A stretch of DNA of 42,500 bases from Prorocentrum cordatum (lineage: Eukaryota; Sar; Dinophyceae; Prorocentrales; Prorocentraceae): assembly GCA_963575745.1 (NCBI GenBank), contig CAUYUJ010019115.1, positions 457,041 through 499,540 of the forward strand, given 5' to 3'. The translations under genes and the position numbers were made by a program. Below, one piece after another: positions 19,751 to 29,455 of this stretch. Every line of letters starts with the position of its first letter. The stretch's first letter is position 1. A model generated the notes under the pieces. It saw only the letters and a list, made by a program, of their open reading frames with translations. It made no database searches and had not been told where the DNA came from.

Positions 19751-20075
19751 CGATGACGACGAGAAGACAGAGAGGAGACCTCCGGGAAACCCCGAGGGAA
19801 GCAATGAGCCCCACGGTCACGACGGCGTCCCTCCGCCCATCTCAACGCACCAATCACACGGACTGCGCGCCAGAAGGACGCGGTTGCACGTGCCCCTCTG
19901 TGATTCACGCAACATCACGCCCCACCAGGGCGACTGGGTTACTCACGTGGAGGAAAGGGGGTGTCGGAGACGACAAAGTCAAGCGCAAGTCTGGGTTTTC
20001 TCGCGCGTCGCCGTTCCCTGATTAGTGGTAACCCGCTCGATGGCGACTTCATTTGGTACTTCCATGCCCTCCTCC
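19751..20075. other. spacer without supported gene
   Basis: Mixed sequence between two CTC tracts. It ends with ATTAGTGGTAACCCGCTCGA and a short ORF start that runs into the next CTC block. Nothing can be assigned. Confidence 0.35.
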
Positions 20076-20720
20076 GCAGTCTCCTCCTCCTCCTCCTCCT
20101 CCTCCTCGTCGTCCTCCTCCTCCTCCTCCTCCTCCTCCTCCTCCTCCTCCTCCTCCTCCTCCCCCCTCCCACCCTCCTCCACAACATTCCGCTGGACGGG
20201 AGGGGTCAATCATTCGCTCACTCGAAGAGGCCGCCCTTGCCAGAACGCCTTTAGCTGTTTCACTGGTCTCACCCGCGTGGCGATGTCATTCGTATTCTCC
20301 TCCTCCTTCCGTCCTTCTCCCTCTTCTCCCCCCTCCCCCCTGTGGGCCCTCCTCGGCGCCAGCGTCCGCGTCTACGTCGTCTGCAACCTGCGCTGACTCC
20401 GGGGCGGGGTCGACGGGGAAGTCCTCCTTCAACTCGTCGAGCCCGCCCTGCGGTGGGATCCCCTGCCATCTCCCTCAACTTTTCCTCCGCCTCTTCCTCC
20501 TTCTGCTCCTCCTTTCCCTGCCATACCCCCTCCTCCTTCTCCTCTTCCTCCTCCACCTCATCCTCCTCTTCCTTGCTCCCCCTCCCCCTTCCTCTTCCTT
20601 CTGCTCCCTCATTCTCCTCCCTATCACCAACATTCGTTGTTCAGGCTCTGGGATCCCCCAGACTCAGCGGCCTGGCCTGGCGGATTGCTCCGTCTCCTCC
20701 TCCTCCTCCTCCTTTTCATG
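20076..20720. repeat. pyrimidine-rich block with (CTC)n
   Basis: A near-perfect CTC run at 20082-20160 is followed by CTCCTC/CTTCCTC segments at 20290-20340, 20470-20615 and 20695-20715, with short GC-rich spacers. ORFs of up to 231 codons in several frames are Pro/Ser/Leu-rich artefacts. Confidence 0.85.
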
Positions 20721-20924
20721 CTTTTCGATGCCCCTCCGAAGATTCTGAGGACCTCCTTAAAGCTGTCTGGGCGCTTCTTGGGGCTGATGGCTGCAATTGC
20801 GCACGACGGCGACAAGGACGACCGCAGGAGGAGGGCAATGAGGAAAGTGTGTCTGAGGGAGAAGAGGAGGGGGTGGAGCAGGAAGACATCTTGAGGCTGC
20901 CAGGGACACAGTAGTTTGTTATGT

Positions 20925-21275
20925 GAAAGGCATGGTGTCGCATCGCGGGCTTTTGTCCTCCTCGAGGTCTTTTCGGTTTTTATTGAATATCAGAAAGCAG
21001 GCTGGATGACATTTGGGGCTCCTGGACATCTTATTTTATGTTTCTTGGGGCTTCTCGGGGCATGTGAGTCTGTGATGTCAAAACCATCCCGTTGCCATTG
21101 CGAGGCTCCGCCCTTTGAAAAGACTCTGGGGGCCTTCTTGGATTCTTCTCGGGTGCCTTTTAGGGTGTCTGGCCACAAGGGATCTCGCAATTCCCAAAAC
21201 ATGCGGTTGGCATCGCGAGCCTCCGCTTTCTTGGAAGCCTTTCTGGACCCCTCATGGTGTCTTCAAGGGTATCCT
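20925..21275. repeat. degenerate tandem repeat around GCATCGCGAGCCTCCGC
   Basis: Three diverged copies: 20929-20985 (GCATCGCGGGCTTTTGTCC), 21098-21140 (CCATTGCGAGGCTCCGCCC) and 21210-21250 (GCATCGCGAGCCTCCGCTT). Each is followed by a CTTGG- or TTTTGG-type stretch, and all are flanked by GGGGCTTCT or GGGGCC segments like the 21-bp family. Up to 21700, similar GTCTTGGG and CTCCTGG words recur. Confidence 0.4.
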
Positions 21276-21700
21276 CAGGTCATGCTGGGGACCATCTCAG
21301 AGTTTCTCGGAGCCTCCTGGAGTCTCTGGGAGGGGCCCAAGAATATCCAAAGAGTACGTCATGACCCAATCAAAGGGTGCAACCAAGAGGGCCCTCCTGC
21401 CTGCATTACTGCTGTTGACCTCCTCTTCTAGGCCTGTATGTGGCTCTCCTTAGCCTCTCAGGCCTTCTTAGGTCGTCTTGGGAAGCATCGAACTGTCCGC
21501 CTGGAGCTTCCTGGGGTTTTCTGAAAACCCCAAGTGGTCACCCAAGAGGTCGCAAGACTTAACCGACGTGTTCAACCTCTTGGTCTTGGTTGCACCACTT
21601 CCGTTGTCTTCTGGTGTCTCCTCGTGGCACCCTTCGGGCCCTCCTAGGTCCTCCTGCGTAGTCTTGGGGAGCCGACAGAGGCCCTTCCCGAGGCCCATTG

Positions 21701-22393
21701 TTAGAGCGTCTCTGAACTCATGGTGTCCATGATGTCCTGCATAGTGTCAAGGGCGTCTTCCTTGTGGAAGAGCAGCTGGAATTATGCGGCCACCCAATGC
21801 TTGTCGTTGCTTGGCAGCAGAGTCGCTCAGGCTGGAACACTTGGTCAATTACCTGAATCCCGGCGCTGGTGATTGAAGGCGGTCCTTTACATCCGATGCC
21901 GAGCGTCTTCTTTGTACGGGGCCCAAGAAGGCCGCCTTCACATGAATCGACTGCGCGATTGTTGTGAAGGCCCAACGGTCAGCCGCCTCGTCGTAGAAGT
22001 TGGGGGTGCAAGCGTGTCCGTTCAGTCACGGCCCCGGCTGAGGCCGACAAGGCGCGCCGACTGGCCTAGAGCGAACGTGTGCTTCTCTGCGGCCTCAGCG
22101 CCCTGCCGGAGCGGGCGCTGAGGGCGCTGAGGCTCCCCCTGCTCACGCGCCAGGACTGCTCCGGAGACCTCGGCGTGCCTCTGGTGTTCGGTGCTCGCTG
22201 CCTCCGCTGGGCGCGCGGCCTGCGGCGCAGCGAGAGCGCCCCCGAAACGCAAGAGAATGGATTTGGTGATGAAGCGGATGTGGGGCTCGCACGTGAAGTT
22301 CCTGAACCCGTTGTTAACGACGACGGCGCTGTCGACATACATGTGCATCGACGAGCAAAGCTGAGGAAGAAGCTGCTCCGTATCATAGGCAAA
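21701..22393 (-). pseudogene. broken - strand gene with a possible 5' splice site
   Basis: Read on the - strand: 22393-22022 gives AYDTEQLLPQLCSSMHMYVD and NNGFRNFTCEPHIRFITKS, then an Ala/Glu/Arg-rich tail. 22018-21853, in another frame, gives PNFYDEAADRWAFTTIAQSI and ends in CAG followed by GTAATT, a good donor. 21783-21701 gives FQLLFHKEDALDTMQDIMD and ends in TAA. A TAA at about 21784 interrupts the last frame. The pieces look like exons or decayed parts of one protein. A TAG lies immediately before the first piece (22394-22396), which could also be an AG acceptor. The family is not recognised. Confidence 0.5.
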
Positions 22394-22434
22394 CTATGTA
22401 CGATGAATTTGTCCGCGAGTGGGTTCCCAGATAG

Positions 22435-22780
22435 TCATGGCCCTCATCCTCATCCTCCTTGTCCTGCGCCTGCTGCTCCGCACGCCTTCTCTCCCCTCCC
22501 CCCTCTTGCTGCTGTTAATCCTCCTGCTTACTCCGCTCCCCCTCTCCTCTTCCGCCGCTCCTGCGCCTCCTCCATCCTGCCACTGCTGCCGGCCCCTGTT
22601 CCTGCACCTGCACGCGGAGGAGAAGGATGAGGAGGGGGAAAAGAAGGATGATGAGGATGGGGAGGGGGGGAGAAGGACTAGGAGGACCAGGACAAGGGCC
22701 ATGAAAAGGAGTAACATGAAACGGCGGAGGAAACGGAGACATATTATGATGATGAAGTTGAGAACACGAACAGGAGGAGC
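22435..22780. other. CTCCT-rich then GGATGAGG-rich low complexity
   Basis: 22440-22570 is a pyrimidine tract and 22613-22760 is GGATGAGG/GAGGGGG-rich. ORFs are compositional. Confidence 0.6.
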
Positions 22781-22832
22781 AATAGGATGAGGGCCACTAC
22801 AAGGACGTCGACGCTGATGATGCTGATGCCAA

Positions 22833-23178
22833 GGACAATGACTGTGGTCATCGCGAGCATCATAGAAACATGCTGACGGTGGCAAAACGTGTTACGCCGA
22901 ATCCTGAACGGCTCACAAAATCACAACGCACAGACGCCGGAACATGAATGAATGAACATACCCTGAAGCGAGGATGGTGGGCTTTGGAGCTTGAACACAC
23001 ATCGTAATAATGTTCGGCGATTCCCCCCCTCAGCAAACACAGCACTGAGACAATTACTAAGCGGCGGACAACTACCGTGGTCTTTGCGAGCGTTTCGGGA
23101 AAGCTGACGGTGACAGGACAGAGTTGCTCCGAATACGAGAGCGCCGCGCAAGAACACAGAACACCGACGTAAACCTTG
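22833..23178. repeat. two diverged copies of a roughly 230-bp tandem unit
   Basis: 22833-22950 (GGACAATGACTGTGGTCATC, then GCGAGC, ATGCTGACGGTGGCA, GCCGAATCC, AACGCACAGACGCCGG) resembles 23065-23175 (GGACAACTACCGTGGTCTTT, then GCGAGC, AAGCTGACGGTGACA, TCCGAATAC, GAACACAGAACACCG) in the same order. This is a diverged tandem duplication. Confidence 0.55.
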
Positions 23179-23238
23179 TACTATTACATCATGGCCTAAG
23201 GCAGCAAAGTTGTACCATCCTAGACTGATGCAGGTCCT

Positions 23239-23586
23239 CTATGACACAATCAATGGTCTCAACGGTTTGGTCGGCAGTTCTGACAGGGAAACGGGCCGCT
23301 TCATACCTGCACGCTGCATCTGTAGCCGTTCGGCCATCAGCATCAAAGTGATGTCGACCCGAAAAGAGGACGACTTAGGATTGGGACCGCACGCGGCACC
23401 AATGCTATGGGCCTGAGGACAGAACCCATTGACCACACCAAATGCCGACCTGACAGCCGACCTTAGGTCATGGTCGACGCTTCCAAAAAAATGGAAGTCG
23501 GATGAGCTGGTGCCAATCGGGAAGCTCCCACACCAGGCTCGACCTGGGGTGTTCGAAATACCTACAGGGCAAGGTCTTTCACGCAC
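23239..23586 (-). CDS. hypothetical ORF, 115 aa
   Basis: The - strand product has mixed composition (SSSDFHFFGSVDHDLRSAVR, later MLMAERLQMQRAGMKRPVSL). It is not built from repeats. No motif is recognised. It lies 0.7 kb downstream, in the same orientation, of the RT-recombinase element and could be part of its 3' region. Confidence 0.3.
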   Translation of the reverse strand: MRERPCPVGISNTPGRAWCGSFPIGTSSSDFHFFGSVDHDLRSAVRSAFGVVNGFCPQAHSIGAACGPNPKSSSFRVDITLMLMAERLQMQRAGMKRPVSLSELPTKPLRPLIVS

Positions 23587-24086
23587 GCACGCGCGACTCT
23601 GATGGCAGCTTTGAGTGTTGGCAGGGAACTACGCGACCTCGGAGGCCGAGGCGGGCCTCCCCCACGGGTCGGCGGCGCTGCTGAGGGAGGGGGGGGGGCC
23701 TGTAAGAGCGGAGAACCGACTCGGGTGAGCTGGTCCGAGGGCGCTTCACGGTGCACCCACAGCTGAAACCGAAACCAATGCTGAAGTGCACAGGAGAACG
23801 GAAGGGGCCCGCTGGCCCACCCTGCGGGTTTGGTTGACAGCACATCCTTGAGCGGTGCTGCAGCCTCCTCTTCTCTTAGCACAGACCCCCCCTCGAGCAT
23901 CAGCCAGACAAGTCGGGTTTGCATCCTCATGCCTTGCTGGGCTCCGAGCGCGCGCTGCGGAAGGTCGTTGCTGTGCGTTCGCTTGCCCTGCTCCGGCGAA
24001 GAGTGGAAACACAAGGGCGCGGCGTCGAGAGTGGCCGCCGCTGCCCTGGGTCGATCCAAGAATCTCTCGGCATTGAGAGCCAGCAA
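23562..24086 (-). CDS. hypothetical ORF, 174 aa, downstream of the recombinase
   Basis: The - strand frame has plausible composition in its middle: LVWLMLEGGSVLREEEAAAP, then KDVLSTKPAGWASGPLPFSC and ALQHWFRFQLWVHREAP. The end is Pro/Arg-rich low complexity. It directly follows the recombinase segment in the same orientation. No domain is recognised. It could be a decayed separate gene, because the known recombinase motifs end before it. Confidence 0.35.
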   Translation of the reverse strand: MLALNAERFLDRPRAAAATLDAAPLCFHSSPEQGKRTHSNDLPQRALGAQQGMRMQTRLVWLMLEGGSVLREEEAAAPLKDVLSTKPAGWASGPLPFSCALQHWFRFQLWVHREAPSDQLTRVGSPLLQAPPPPSAAPPTRGGGPPRPPRSRSSLPTLKAAIRVARACVKDLAL

Positions 24087-24269
24087 CCGTAGGCCGCCGA
24101 GGATCGGATCCAGCCCAGGAGCCTAACCTCGACGGCCCGGTCAGGCAGGCTGAGACCCGCATTCCGATCTGCCCCCGGCGCAGGATGTCCGGAATCTCGC
24201 CTGCGCAGCGTCCTGCAACGGGGGCCCCGAAGGACCTGACTACTGGCAGAACGAGCCGACGGCAGCGGG

Positions 24270-25280
24270 AGGCACACCTGTGAGCACGACGGAAAGCAGA
24301 CCGGTACCTGCTTCGCGGCCGCAGCCGCGGGCGCTAAGTACTGCCTGGGGGGGAGCGCGCGTAGCGGGAAGACGCCCGTCAGACAGGTGGTTTCGATCAG
24401 CTCTGGCAACCTCTGGAACACGCGATCGCCGAATTCCGAAACGTTCGCCGGGAGGTCCTGGATCGCCTGCTACATGCGGGCTCGCTTGTCGTGCCTCCGC
24501 AGCGACTCGTCCGACGCCAAGCGGCCCCTGTCCTTCGCCATTGCCGCCGAAGGAGCACCCGACAAGAGATCGTGCAAACGCCCCCCATAGCGGGAAGGGT
24601 GGAAAAAGAAGGCCCCCTTCTGCAGCCGGAGCTCCAGCAGAGCCCGTCGGAACATCGCGCGGACGTCGGCGGGCTTGAAGTCCCGTGGGGGGCTGACCTC
24701 GGGCGCGCCATGCGTCAGCGCGCGCGCCGCGGGCCAGTGCTCGACGGCGCTGGTTCGTCCGTCACTCCTGAGCCGCCCCGAGGTCGCATTGCTCACGATG
24801 ATGCCCAAGGAGCGGAATAATTAAGTTCACGATCGGCGACGCCAGCGACCTCGCCTTCAGGGGGTAGGCCTCAGACGGCCTGACGTAGGCGTGGAGGACT
24901 AACGCGACGAAGACTGCCATTCTGCGCTGGGCCTTGCAGATCCGCCGATCTGCCGCCGCCGTCGCCGCCGAGCGCGGCAATGGCAGCCGCATCTGGGGGG
25001 CCAGGCGGCGCTGCCCTTCCAGCGCCCGCGCGTCCCTGGGCATCGGCCGCGCCTCCTGCATGGAGCGAGGACGCTCCGAACGGCCGTTGCCGTCATCCTG
25101 CCCGCGGTGGCGTCGAAACCGCCCTGGGTCAAGTCGGTCAGGCAAGCGATCGTCAGGATGCCCGGCCCGCCCGTAGCGCCGAAGCCGTGGCAGTGCATGC
25201 CGATCCCGTCCAGGGGCCCGAGCGCGAGGCCCAAGAAGCGGGCTCTGGTCGCGTCGGTGATCGCCGACGCCTCCAAGAGG
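24270..25280 (-). pseudogene. tyrosine recombinase (phage-integrase fold) segment
   Basis: ASAITDATRARFLGLAL (25220-25275) resembles a core-binding SAM-like domain. MAVFVALVLHAYVRPSEAYP (about 24860-24922) holds the first catalytic Arg (RPSEA, like RxSEL). After a frame change near 24808, DFKPADVRAMFRRALLELR leads to HPSRYGGRLHDLL (24566-24612), the HxxR motif. DRGRLASDESLRRHDKRAR (24480-24533) has His where the nucleophilic Tyr is expected, and GRL where GRW or GHx is usual. An in-frame TAG follows Met at 24470. Family members cut and rejoin DNA through a 3' phosphotyrosine; this copy lacks the nucleophile. Confidence 0.65.
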
Positions 25281-25429
25281 CTGATCGCCCCATCAGCGAA
25301 GTGCCCCGCCCGAGGGTGGCCCCGCACCTGCGTCGCCGCCGAGGAGAAGTCCCGCGGCATGGGCCGCCGGGGCCGTCGCCCCTTCCCGAGAAACCCTGCC
25401 GTGGAAGAGCCCGCGGCGACAAGGCCCGT

Positions 25430-25900
25430 CAATCGCGTTCCCGCGTCTTACCCGCAGCCAGCGCCAGCGGAGTATTGCCGACGAGACACACATATATCAG
25501 TGATGGTGATGGGAAGCGATGCGGGTAACGTGGCGCACGGCATCGCGCAGAGCGCCCCCCCTCATGCTCCAGTTGAGCCCCGCGCCGATTCCAATGCCTC
25601 CTGGAGACCGCGGTGGCCCGCGCAGTAGGCTGCGTGATGTGTGATTTGATTTCGCTGAAACTTCCTTGAAGCCGTCGGGGTCCTGAGGCGTGACCGGGCG
25701 ACTGGTGACTGCCTCCGAGCAGACCGAATTGCCCGTGAGCTCCGCGGGGTCCACTGCATTAGCCCTCGCCGAAACCGCTAAAGTACATCGGCAACGCCAC
25801 CTCCCTACCTGCCGCCCAATGTCGGCCTCCCGAGGCCCGTCCCGACGACAGGTGCACGCCCCGATGCCGATGGGGCGGGCGTCCGAGGCCGAGACTGGCG
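25430..25900 (-). pseudogene. RNase H-like segment
   Basis: SASDARPIGIGACT (25851-25895) has the Asp and small residues of the first RNase H strand (TDAS-like). It is followed by DIGRQVGRWRCR. VCLVGNTPLALAAGKTRER (25434-25495), after a frame change, matches the later strand that normally carries Asp-Asn (VDN); here the Asp is Gly. RNase H would remove the RNA strand after reverse transcription. Its position between RT and recombinase supports the call. The loss of an acidic residue and the frame change mean it is inactive. Confidence 0.5.
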
Positions 25901-26039
25901 ATGCCCGTGGACGCCCGCGTGGGAGGTCGAGAGGGTAAGCGCGACAACAACGCGCCACGAATCGAACCGCGCCACTGACTCCAAGTTCCTGTAATGGTGG
26001 GAAACGTGCATCAACAAAAACATAGGCAGGGCCTCTGGT

Positions 26040-26660
26040 GCAGATCGCGACCCGCGCGACGTGCCCCAGCAACGCATCGAGCGCGCTCGGCGACGCCGCG
26101 TACTTTCGAAGGACTGCTGCTAGTGCCTGCTTGGACGGGGCCTCGCAACGCTGGCAAGCTTCGCCCTCGCCCAGCCGTCGTCGTCACCGATGTCCAGGCC
26201 CGTGTAGGTGGAAGCGGGGCCGGCTTCGTCCAGCGAGTGGATGGGCAACCCGCGTCGCTGCGGCGCCCTCTTGATCTGGTCCCTGTTGGGCGCGACCGCG
26301 GCTGACCATCCAACTCTGATGCGTGCGAAGCCAGCGAAGGCGATTTGGTATTGTAGGAAGGGCGATGTGCTCCAAGCCTTTCTGGTGGTAGCAGGCGCAT
26401 TGCATTTCGCCCTGGACCAGCGCCGCGGGGAGCTTCGCCTCTGGGAAAGCCCGCGGGTCCAGCGTGGTTTCGGGCGGCGGCTCGAACTCCGCATTCGCCG
26501 CCCTCGTGTCGAACGCGGGCCCGACCGTGCCGTTATTCGCCCCCCGCCCCTTCTCCCCTTCAAAATAACCCAGCTATATGGACCAGCAGCCTGAGCAGCG
26601 AGGAAGCTGACCATGCCGCCCTCGAGTAACTTCCTAATGAAATCAGCGTAGGGTATCGGA
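26040..26660 (-). pseudogene. reverse transcriptase segment
   Basis: The start reads PYADFIRKLLEGGMVSF (26603-26653), resembling the entry to the fingers of retroelement RTs. After a frame change comes AFDTRAANAEFEPPPE (26468-26519), matching the LxxDxR fingers motif. GEMQCACYH (26382-26412) sits where motif A normally has an Asp followed by AFY; here the Asp is Glu, which would be inactivating. DALLGHVARVAI (26043-26085) matches the thumb segment after the catalytic core. A clear YxDD-type motif C was not found. The RT would copy element RNA into DNA. Confidence 0.6.
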
Positions 26661-27575
26661 TTGTGAGTCAACGTCGGATCGACGTAGGATCGCCGCGGTA
26701 GGTGGCCGCCTTCGGGCTCGGAGAAGACGACTGACTCTTCGGCGCGGCGCGTCTCCACCCCAGTACGCAGTCGCGGTCGGCCTGGCCGATGCGACGAGCG
26801 ACGGCGGCCGGGGCCGTCGACGTGTCGGGCAAGGGCGCGAGGTCCTTCCTGTAGGTCTCGACGCGCTGGGGGTCCGCAGAATACCAGGGCGCGGGGCAAG
26901 CGGCTTTGTCGAGGCAGCTTCTCCAATATAGCATTCAGGAGGTAGGGGGAAATGCCGACAAGGCGGCCCGGCGTGATCCCTCGCGCCCGCCGTCGCCGCG
27001 CGCGTCGTCAAGCCTTGAGGCAGCGGTGCAAGCCCCCGCCGACTGACGCGAGCCTTGAGCTTTTCGCCCAATGACTACGGCGGCGGCCGAAACATATCGC
27101 GCTGGCGGTTGTCGGTAGTCTTCATCATGACCAAGATGGGCAACGACCAAGGCCGCAGTCCCCAGGTGTACTGACGTGCCTACACTCCGTGAGCTGGGGT
27201 CTCTGCCCATGCTCGCCGACGCGCCTATGTAGAGGTCGGCGTCCGCGGCGAGAAACCAATGCCTCGCCGAAACCACCGCGGCGCCCGCCGCTGGTGGGTC
27301 CGCCAGCGCCACGTCCTGGGCAGCCCAACGCGCGCTTGCGCCCACGCCGCCCTTGATGGTGAAGGGCGACGCGGACGCTGCCACCACTGCGATCCCAGCG
27401 GCGGTGCGGAGGTAACCCCGAGAGGTCCCCGCGTCGGGCAGCTTGTGGAAACGACAGATGTTCGCCCCTGCCAAGCCGAAGAGCTGAGCACCGGCGCCCG
27501 CGAGGGGGTCGAATCTCCGCCGCGTCGGCGTTCACCGCGATCGTCTCCTCGTAAACCGCGTCATTCACGGTCAGG
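26661..27575 (-). other. GC-rich region upstream of the RT, coding sense unresolved
   Basis: Several overlapping - strand ORFs (27125-27568, 26935-27474, 26643-27071, 26668-26934) are open because the sequence is GC-rich. Parts look protein-like (YSADPQRVETYRKDLAPLPD at about 26819-26878; AGIAVVAASASPFTIKGGVG near 27355-27415). By position this could be the N-terminal part of the retroelement polyprotein, but no motif confirms it. Confidence 0.35.
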
Positions 27576-27632
27576 ACGATCGTTGAAGCCGTTCTGGCTC
27601 TGTGGGCGGGGGGCCCCAGAGCTTCTGCAGGC

Positions 27633-28424
27633 GTGCTTCAGAGCGGCGCGTCTGCGGAGAGCCATGGCCAGGCCGTGACCACGCTCTGCGGCGAGTGTGA
27701 CGCGCCGCCGTGGCCTGCCGGGCAGATGGGCGGACCTGCCGCCATCTTGCACGCGGGCGGTGCGGTGCTCGAGGTGCACTCCCTGCTCCCGGGGGCGAAG
27801 CTCATCATGGAGTTCCTCAGAGGCACGTTCAGGGGTGCGCACGAGGCCCTCGTGGTCGAGAGGGGCCAGGCTGTGTCGGTGGCGCAGCAGTTCATCGGAG
27901 ACTGCAAGAGCATCGATGGGGAGGCCAGCGAGTCCGTAGAGGAGCCGACGAAAGCGTTCGGTGACCAGGTCGCCCGCGTGCTCGGCCCGAGCATGGACGC
28001 GCTGTCGTCGGAGCATGTCGGGATCACCGTCCACATGCCGACGGGCGATGTCGTGGTCCAGACTGTATGCGAGGAGCTCCCTGTAGTCCCTGTCTTCCCC
28101 GTGCTGGGCAAGTGCGGCCTGGCCGAGGACGATCGGGGCGTCGAGGACCTTCCCGAGGAGGCGGTCAAGCTGGAGGCCGTGAAGGTCGAGGCGAAGACCG
28201 TGAAGGTGGCGATGGCGCATCATGTCGATAGCATCGAAGTGCTGAACGTCTCTGCTGGGAAGACCGAGAAGATCGTGAAGGTGCCGATGGCAGAGCACGT
28301 CGAGGACATCGTTCACGTGCCAGTGGGCGTGACCCAAGAGTCCGAAGAGACAGAGAAGATCGTGAAGGTGGCGATGACAGAGTACGTCGAGAGAATCGTT
28401 CACGTGCCGACGGGCGTGACTTAG
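27633..28424 (+). CDS. alveolin-like EKIV repeat protein, 263 codons before a TAG
   Basis: The first 170 residues are ordinary and unrecognised (ILHAGGAVLEVHSLLPGAKL, MPTGDVVVQTVCEELPVVPV). The C-terminal part has three repeats starting near 28197, 28272 and 28359: TVKVAMAHHVDSIEVLNV, EKIVKVPMAEHVEDIVHVPV and EKIVKVAMTEYVERIVHVPT. EKIVEVP-type repeats are the hallmark of alveolins, the filament proteins under the alveolar sacs of dinoflagellates, apicomplexans and ciliates. Only three degenerate units occur and VxHVP replaces EVVRYVP, so the call is tentative. The frame continues past the TAG into the next ORF, which suggests one original protein. Upstream limits are unclear. Confidence 0.5.
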   Translation: MLQSGASAESHGQAVTTLCGECDAPPWPAGQMGGPAAILHAGGAVLEVHSLLPGAKLIMEFLRGTFRGAHEALVVERGQAVSVAQQFIGDCKSIDGEASESVEEPTKAFGDQVARVLGPSMDALSSEHVGITVHMPTGDVVVQTVCEELPVVPVFPVLGKCGLAEDDRGVEDLPEEAVKLEAVKVEAKTVKVAMAHHVDSIEVLNVSAGKTEKIVKVPMAEHVEDIVHVPVGVTQESEETEKIVKVAMTEYVERIVHVPTGVT

Positions 28425-29040
28425 GAGGCCGAAGAGGGCGTTTCGTGGTCCTGCATGGCGTCTTCAGCGGAGGCGTCGGCGGCGGGCGCCCCTGAGAGCG
28501 CCGCGGCGGTCTCCGAGCAGGACGAAAACGTCCACGAGTACGAGAAGGAGGTGATGAATGAGCTGGACGACATGATGAAGGTCGTGAGCCTCTCTGGCGG
28601 CGAGGAGCCGAGCGCGAGGGGGCCGCGGAGCTGGGAGGCCACGGTCGCGGCCAACCAGCTGGCGCATGCGAGGGCGGCCGCTGCGGCGGCATGCCGCCGC
28701 GCCCAGTGGCGGCTCGAGCACGACGAGCTGGAGGACGGAGCGGTCTTCGTTACCGCGGTGCTGGCGGCCCCACGGGTGGCCACCCCCCAGTGCGAGACGA
28801 TGGTGGAGGCGGAGGTGCTGACGGGGCTGGCCGAGGACGAGAGCCAAGGGGGCGATGTGATCTACGCAGACGCTCCAGGCGGCGCCTGCGACCCCTTCGA
28901 GCCTGGCTCCGAGGAGCACGAGGCTGCGCTCGCGAGGGTGCTGGAGGGGTTCGGGCTCGCAGTCGACGACTTCCGCTCCATGCTCACGGCACCCGTGGGC
29001 GCGGAAGAACAAGAAGAAGAGAAGGGGCCAGATGACTTGG
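28425..29040 (+). CDS. acidic in-frame continuation after the TAG
   Basis: Same frame as the preceding repeat ORF. After TAG (28422-28424) come EAEEGVSWSC and then Met 28455. The 190 or so residues are acidic and alanine-rich (ELDDMMKVVSLSGGEEPSAR, DDFRSMLTAPVGAEEQEEEK) with predicted helices and no known domain. From about 29060 the frame enters a G-rich dispersed sequence, so the real end is likely near 29040, although the frame stays open to 29255. It may be the C-terminal half of the alveolin-like protein or a separate gene starting at 28455. Confidence 0.4.
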
Positions 29041-29059
29041 GGCTGAGTGGGCGGCGGCT

Positions 29060-29365
29060 ACGCGTAGTTGCTGGGCTCGGCTCGAAAATCTGGTGTCTTT
29101 CTGGGGGCGACCTGGGGGCTGCCTCGTTTCGGGCCGCGGGGTCCTGGGGGCGGCCCTGGGGGCTGCGTTCGGTTGCCCGTGGGTCTCCGTCCCCGCGGGG
29201 GTGGTGGGGCCTTGGCCACGGTTCTCCCCTCCAGGGAGGTCCGTCGCTGGGGTGAACCTGTGTGGTGTGGCCCTCGGGCTCCTCGTCGCCACTCCCGCTT
29301 GCGAGCCGCAGCGTCGGCAGGTGGACGTTTGTTCGCCGAACCCCATACCATACCATACCAGGACG
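29060..29365. other. G-rich region ending in a CCATA pentamer run
   Basis: CTGGGGGCGACCTGGGGGCT and similar G-rich words recur to about 29240. CCATACCATACCATACC lies at 29342-29358. All frames of both strands are partly open. No gene is supported. Confidence 0.45.
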
Positions 29366-29455
29366 ATCGTTGACGTGGATCAGCCCAGGACGGGCGTGAT
29401 CCTGTCATGAATCCAAAGAGGAACCTCCTATTCTCGATACCGGGCACTACGCACC

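Larger units (their letters stand above)
24270..26660 (-). mobile_element. degraded RT-RNase H-tyrosine recombinase retroelement (DIRS/Ngaro-like order)
   Basis: On the - strand, in order, are reverse transcriptase (26660-26040), RNase H (25900-25430) and tyrosine recombinase (25280-24270). Retroelements of the DIRS and Ngaro type carry RT, RNase H and a tyrosine recombinase, and integrate through a circular DNA intermediate rather than with a DDE integrase or endonuclease. At least four frame changes (near 26560, 25500, 25090 and 24808) and an in-frame TAG (24470-24472) break the coding sequence, so this copy is dead. Terminal repeats were not found. GC content is high, as in the neighbouring genes. 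The assignment rests on motif order by eye. Confidence 0.65.

Noticed and set aside
27561-28403. 280-codon - ORF with repeated RHLHDLL
   Set aside because: Antisense of the EKIV repeats. The + strand frame has the recognisable protein pattern.
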